A stretch of 9,641 bases of DNA from NCBI GenBank assembly GCA_031271375.1, contig JAISVU010000234.1:1-9641 (forward strand), written 5' to 3'. A model generated the notes under the pieces. It saw only the letters and a program-made list of their open reading frames with translations, searched no databases and was not told the DNA's origin. The position numbers were made by a program, and so were the translations under genes. The first letter of the stretch is position 1; the number at the start of each line of letters is the position of its first letter. Source of the DNA: Clostridiales bacterium (GTDB lineage: Bacteria > Bacillota > Clostridia > Lachnospirales > WRAX01). Below, piece after piece: positions 7,121 to 9,641 of this stretch.

Positions 7121-7468
7121 GTGTCCGCCTTCAAGGATATGGTAGCCGCCGACATTAATAACGTCTTTTTTAATGCCGGCGAGCTGGCCGACATTTTTGA
7201 CGTTCAAGGCATAGGCAAAATCCCCATCATGCAGGACGACGACCGCATCCTGGAGAGGACGGACAACTCCGCGCTGGGTACCGAGCTGGGCGAGGGCTTG
7301 ATCTTCGTCAGGGCCGCCGACTGCCCGCGTATGCCTCAGGCGAATGAACGCATGATCATCACCGATAAAAACGGCAGAAAGGCCGAGTGGTACGTGCGGC
7401 ATATCGTCGAGAACACGGGCGTCTACGAGATTCGCCTGCACCGGAGGAAGCAAGAGGCCTATGGCTAG
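7121..7468 (+). CDS. Head-tail joining protein, gpFII-like
   Basis: A 115-residue protein starting at GTG, with GAGGA at 7109-7113 and a 7-base spacer. Two parts are visible: an N-terminal helical stretch (SAFKDMVAADINNVFFNAGELADIF) and a beta-rich remainder with a conserved-looking MIITDKNGRKAEWYVRHIVENTGVYEIRL. This matches small connector proteins of the lambda gpFII or Gifsy-2 sugar-transporter-like group, which form the surface to which the tail attaches after packaging. Gene order (capsid, HeH protein, this, gpZ-like) supports the role. The TAG stop overlaps the next gene by 8 bases in a different frame, so this TAG must act as a stop or the protein would run into a nearby TGA. Confidence 0.8.
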   Translation: MSAFKDMVAADINNVFFNAGELADIFDVQGIGKIPIMQDDDRILERTDNSALGTELGEGLIFVRAADCPRMPQANERMIITDKNGRKAEWYVRHIVENTGVYEIRLHRRKQEAYG

Positions 7469-8219
7469 CGTGACTTTGGAAATCCCCCCGGCGAAACTGG
7501 CGGAGATTGATAAGAAGTTCAGCATCTTTATAGAGCAGAAAAAGATCGACCAAGCTATAAACTCCGCCGCCGACCGTGCCGCAAAGGCGGGGATGACCGA
7601 GACGAAGCGCCGCATACCAAAGCAATATACGATTCCAAAGGCTCACATTCAGGACGCTAAGGTCATTTCGGCCTCAAGGAACGCCGGAACCGGAATTACA
7701 GGCGCTTCCTTTCGGATTAAAGACAGCCCGCACAGCCTTATAAATTATGATGGCGTCAGCCCAAAGCAGGCAAACACCGGAGGCCCGCTAAAGGTTCATA
7801 TCCGTAAAAGCAATGCCGCAAAGGTAATCAGAGGCAGGAAAGGCCCCTGGTTTGTGGGCGCGGCCTCTCGCGCGAAAAGCCAAATAAATTCAGGCAGCCA
7901 GAGCATAGCGGTTTTCAACAGGGAGCCCGGTGAGTATATGAAAAATCCTTATACCCGTCACGAAGTCCACGGCATCAAGGATTCGAAGGGCGAACCGGGT
8001 AAAGGGATGGGGCAACCGGGTACTTTTAAGTCCGTGTGGGGCGAATCCCGCCGTAAGAACTGGAAACATAAGCGCGAAAAGATTAAAAAACGCCATACTC
8101 TGGGAGCGTCCGCGATGTTCTCAAATCTTAAAATAGGGCCATATGCCACCGACCGGGCCAGAGAGATTCTAAATAAGCGCCTCGACCACGAAATAAAGAG
8201 GCTTCTGGAGAAAAAATGA
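7461..8219 (+). CDS. Minor tail protein Z-like (gpZ family) tail completion protein
   Basis: A 252-residue basic protein. The N-terminal half has a helix with repeated Ala (INSAADRAAKAGMTETKRRI, residues 33-52) and then TIPKAHIQDAKVI, GASFRIKDSPHSLINYDGV and FVGAASRA, a pattern typical of prophage minor tail protein Z. Lambda gpZ acts late in tail assembly, at the tail end that joins the head. The C-terminal half has a Gly/Lys/Arg-rich stretch (about residues 172-213) and ends in a helix REILNKRLDHEIKRLL as in this family. The start overlaps the previous gene by 8 bases with GGAGGA at 7443-7448 and GAGG near the ATG. The end overlaps the next start as ATGA, pointing to coupled translation. 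Confidence 0.83.
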   Translation: MASVTLEIPPAKLAEIDKKFSIFIEQKKIDQAINSAADRAAKAGMTETKRRIPKQYTIPKAHIQDAKVISASRNAGTGITGASFRIKDSPHSLINYDGVSPKQANTGGPLKVHIRKSNAAKVIRGRKGPWFVGAASRAKSQINSGSQSIAVFNREPGEYMKNPYTRHEVHGIKDSKGEPGKGMGQPGTFKSVWGESRRKNWKHKREKIKKRHTLGASAMFSNLKIGPYATDRAREILNKRLDHEIKRLLEKK

Positions 8220-8769
8220 CATCATACCCGCAGTTAAAACTTCTTGACAACTCCCCTATGGGCTGGTTGACGCCATCGCCGAGCGGGTGAAAGCCGTCCT
8301 GGGTAAATCCTGGTGGTACCCGAACGAGCATATCGGCGAGGCAAACGACCCTCACGTCCATGTTCAGTATCTCCCCGTCAGCGACGTATCCAGCGCCGAA
8401 CCGGACGAGAGCAAATACTTTCCGCTGGTTCAATTAGTTCACATCTCAGGTGAAATGGACAAATCCCTCGACGAAGCCAAACAGACAGTTATTATCCTGT
8501 TTGGCGGATGGGACGGCGGCGCGGACAATAACGGCTGGCGCATACCGTCGGCCATGCTTTGGGCGGTACTTCAAGACTTATTGAACCGCCCCATTATCGG
8601 CGGTTTCAAGTTCGTTCCGCCGGTTGAATGGTCACTGCCCTATAACGACAACGGCCCCTATTACACGGCGTCCCTAACCACCGCTTGGGAATGCTCCCAC
8701 CTCATTTTTGAGAACGGGCCGGGCCGCGGCGCGGGAACCGAAGAACAGGTAATCCATGAAAGGAAATAG
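8216..8769 (+). pseudogene. Probable tail terminator or completion protein gene, frameshifted near its 5' end
   Basis: The natural start is the ATG at 8216, which overlaps the previous stop (ATGA) and has GGAG at 8207-8210. It encodes MTSYPQLKLLDNSPM, then runs into TGA at 8288. From about 8263 a different frame encodes a convincing continuation, LVDAIAERVKAVLGKSWWYPN, through to TAG at 8767. Restoring one base near 8253-8262 would give a protein of about 184 residues. The rest includes YFPLVQLVHISGEMDKS, VIILFGGWDGGADNNGWRI, and AVLQDLLNRPIIGGFKF. I do not recognise the family with certainty; the position between gpZ-like and sheath genes and the size fit a tail terminator or tail completion protein. 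A GTG at 8287 could start the second part but has no good ribosome site. Confidence 0.72.
8248..8287 (+). other. Frameshift interval in the tail terminator-like gene
   Basis: The upstream frame closes at TGA 8288-8290 and the downstream frame is closed by TGA 8245-8247, so the shift must lie between them. The runs CCCC (8253-8256) and GGG (8260-8262) are the likeliest sites of a lost base. Adding one G gives the smooth reading DNSPMGLVDAIAERV. I see no classic slippery heptamer. Confidence 0.7.
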
Positions 8770-8772
8770 CAG

Positions 8773-9641
8773 ATGGCATACAGACACGGAGTGTATATCC
8801 AAGAAACCCCGACGCAGCTGACGCCGCCGGTACAGGTCGATTCCGCCTTGCCCGTGGCTTTTGGCACAGCGCCTATCCACAGACTGGAGGATCCGGTGGC
8901 GGCGGTAAACGTCCCGATGATATTTTACGGTTACCAGGAAGCCGTCATGGCGATCGGCTATTCCGACGACTGGACGAGGTTCACGCTGGCGGAGATGTTG
9001 TACTCGCAGTTCATGGTTCACAACATATCGCCCTTAGTGTGCGTCAATATATGGAATCCGCTAGAGAACGCCGAGGACGCCGCCGCCGTCGAGCTGCAGG
9101 TTTTAAAAGGCGCTGTTGAGATTGACGACGCGATGGCGATGATAAGCACCGTCAGCGTCCTAAAAGCCGGCGACGGCGCGTATGTGCGCGGAACGGATTA
9201 TTCGCTGGCGTATGACGGCGATAAACTGGTTATTACCGTCTTGGGCGGCGGGAAAATCCCGGCCGATGTTGCCGCCCTGACTGTCACTTATAAAAAGGCG
9301 GTAATAGACGGAATAGAAGCGGCGGACATTATCGGCGGCATTGACCCTGGCACAAAGAAACGCTCCGGCATTGAACTGGCCGACGAGGTGTTCCTTCGCT
9401 TCCAGAAAAGCCCCGGTTTCCTGCTGGCCCCCGGCTGGAGCGACGAGCCGGGCGTAGCCGCCGCGCTGATGAGCAAAGCGAAGTCGCTCAACAGCGGGAA
9501 CTTTTCCTGCATCGCCCTGCTGGACTTCCCTACCGGCGGCCAGGTCAGTAACTACAGCGCCGTCCCCGAATGGAAGAATAACAACGGCTATAACTCGCCC
9601 TACGCCTTCGGCGACTGGCCCTGCGTAGCCATTGACGGCCG
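8773..9641 (+). CDS. Contractile tail sheath protein, 3' partial
   Basis: The first 289 codons of a sheath subunit; the frame is open to the end of the window. Sheath subunits stack around the tail tube and contract to drive it through the host envelope. The start MAYRHGVYIQETPTQLTPPV is typical of phage tail sheath N-terminal arms, followed by VDSALPVAFGTAPIHRL and, later, FLLAPGWSDEPGVAAALMSKA, which matches the conserved APG core of sheath proteins. AAAGGA lies 8 bases before the ATG, and only three bases separate it from the previous TAG. Presence of a sheath shows that the phage is, or was, a myovirus despite its lambda-like head genes. Confidence 0.93.
   Translation, partial: MAYRHGVYIQETPTQLTPPVQVDSALPVAFGTAPIHRLEDPVAAVNVPMIFYGYQEAVMAIGYSDDWTRFTLAEMLYSQFMVHNISPLVCVNIWNPLENAEDAAAVELQVLKGAVEIDDAMAMISTVSVLKAGDGAYVRGTDYSLAYDGDKLVITVLGGGKIPADVAALTVTYKKAVIDGIEAADIIGGIDPGTKKRSGIELADEVFLRFQKSPGFLLAPGWSDEPGVAAALMSKAKSLNSGNFSCIALLDFPTGGQVSNYSAVPEWKNNNGYNSPYAFGDWPCVAIDG

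Noticed and set aside
7007..7615. A 202-codon open frame on the minus strand
   Set aside because: It spans parts of three coupled + strand genes and shows no protein-like features; an antisense shadow.
8253..8265. Programmed ribosomal frameshift
   Set aside because: No slippery heptamer in the needed frame and no clear downstream structure; the known programmed shift in tail gene clusters lies in the tail assembly chaperones, not at this position.
1..9641. General reassignment of TAG to an amino acid (alternative genetic code)
   Set aside because: TAG ends four other genes (1825, 2083, 7466, 8767), each at the expected length and followed or overlapped by a new start; at 7466 readthrough would soon hit TGA.
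1..9641. CRISPR array, tRNA, insertion sequence, attachment site or defence genes
   Set aside because: I saw no regularly spaced repeats, cloverleaf-like sequence, transposase motifs, terminal inverted repeats or defence-type proteins, and coding genes fill nearly the whole window.

Overview
The window is one continuous block of late phage or prophage genes, all on the + strand, tightly packed with overlaps or gaps of about 55 bases or less. It is the DNA-packaging, capsid-building and head-tail connection module of a tailed phage, ending inside a contractile-tail sheath gene. No integrase, lysis, host or defence gene is visible. The host cannot be named from this sequence alone. GC-rich codon use with strong AGGAGG-type ribosome binding sites fits an anaerobic bacterium of a Clostridia, Negativicutes, Synergistota or Desulfobacterota type; this is inference only.

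Layout: (1) 1-1827, large terminase of the lambda GpA family, 5' end outside the window and interrupted by an in-frame TAG at 499-501. (2) 1846-2085, small gpW/DUF6148-like head protein, followed by a hairpin with a U tract. (3) 2140-3699, lambda-type portal. (4) 3701-5284, ClpP-like head maturation protease fused to a scaffold-like C-terminal part that carries four CPxCG motifs and has its own internal start at 4385. (5) 5284-5664, gpD-like decoration protein. (6) 5681-6721, gpE-type major capsid protein. (7) 6737-7117, acidic protein with a C-terminal HeH/SAP-like helix pair. (8) 7121-7468, gpFII-like head-tail joining protein. (9) 7461-8219, gpZ-like minor tail protein. (10) 8216-8769, probable tail terminator or completion gene broken by a frameshift. 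(11) 8773 to the end, tail sheath, 3' end outside the window.

How the parts fit: portal, scaffold, capsid and protease proteins build the procapsid. The protease would remove the scaffold, the terminase packages DNA through the portal, the decoration protein stabilises the expanded shell, and the small connector proteins join the head to a contractile tail. The capsid half is lambda-like and the tail half is myovirus-like, a common mosaic arrangement.

The most notable points are two apparent lesions (terminase amber, tail gene frameshift), which suggest a decaying prophage or sequence errors; a nested scaffold gene of the lambda C/Nu3 kind; and an unusual zinc-ribbon-rich scaffold. TAG also ends four other genes here, so general reassignment of TAG to an amino acid is unlikely. 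I found no convincing wholly new system.
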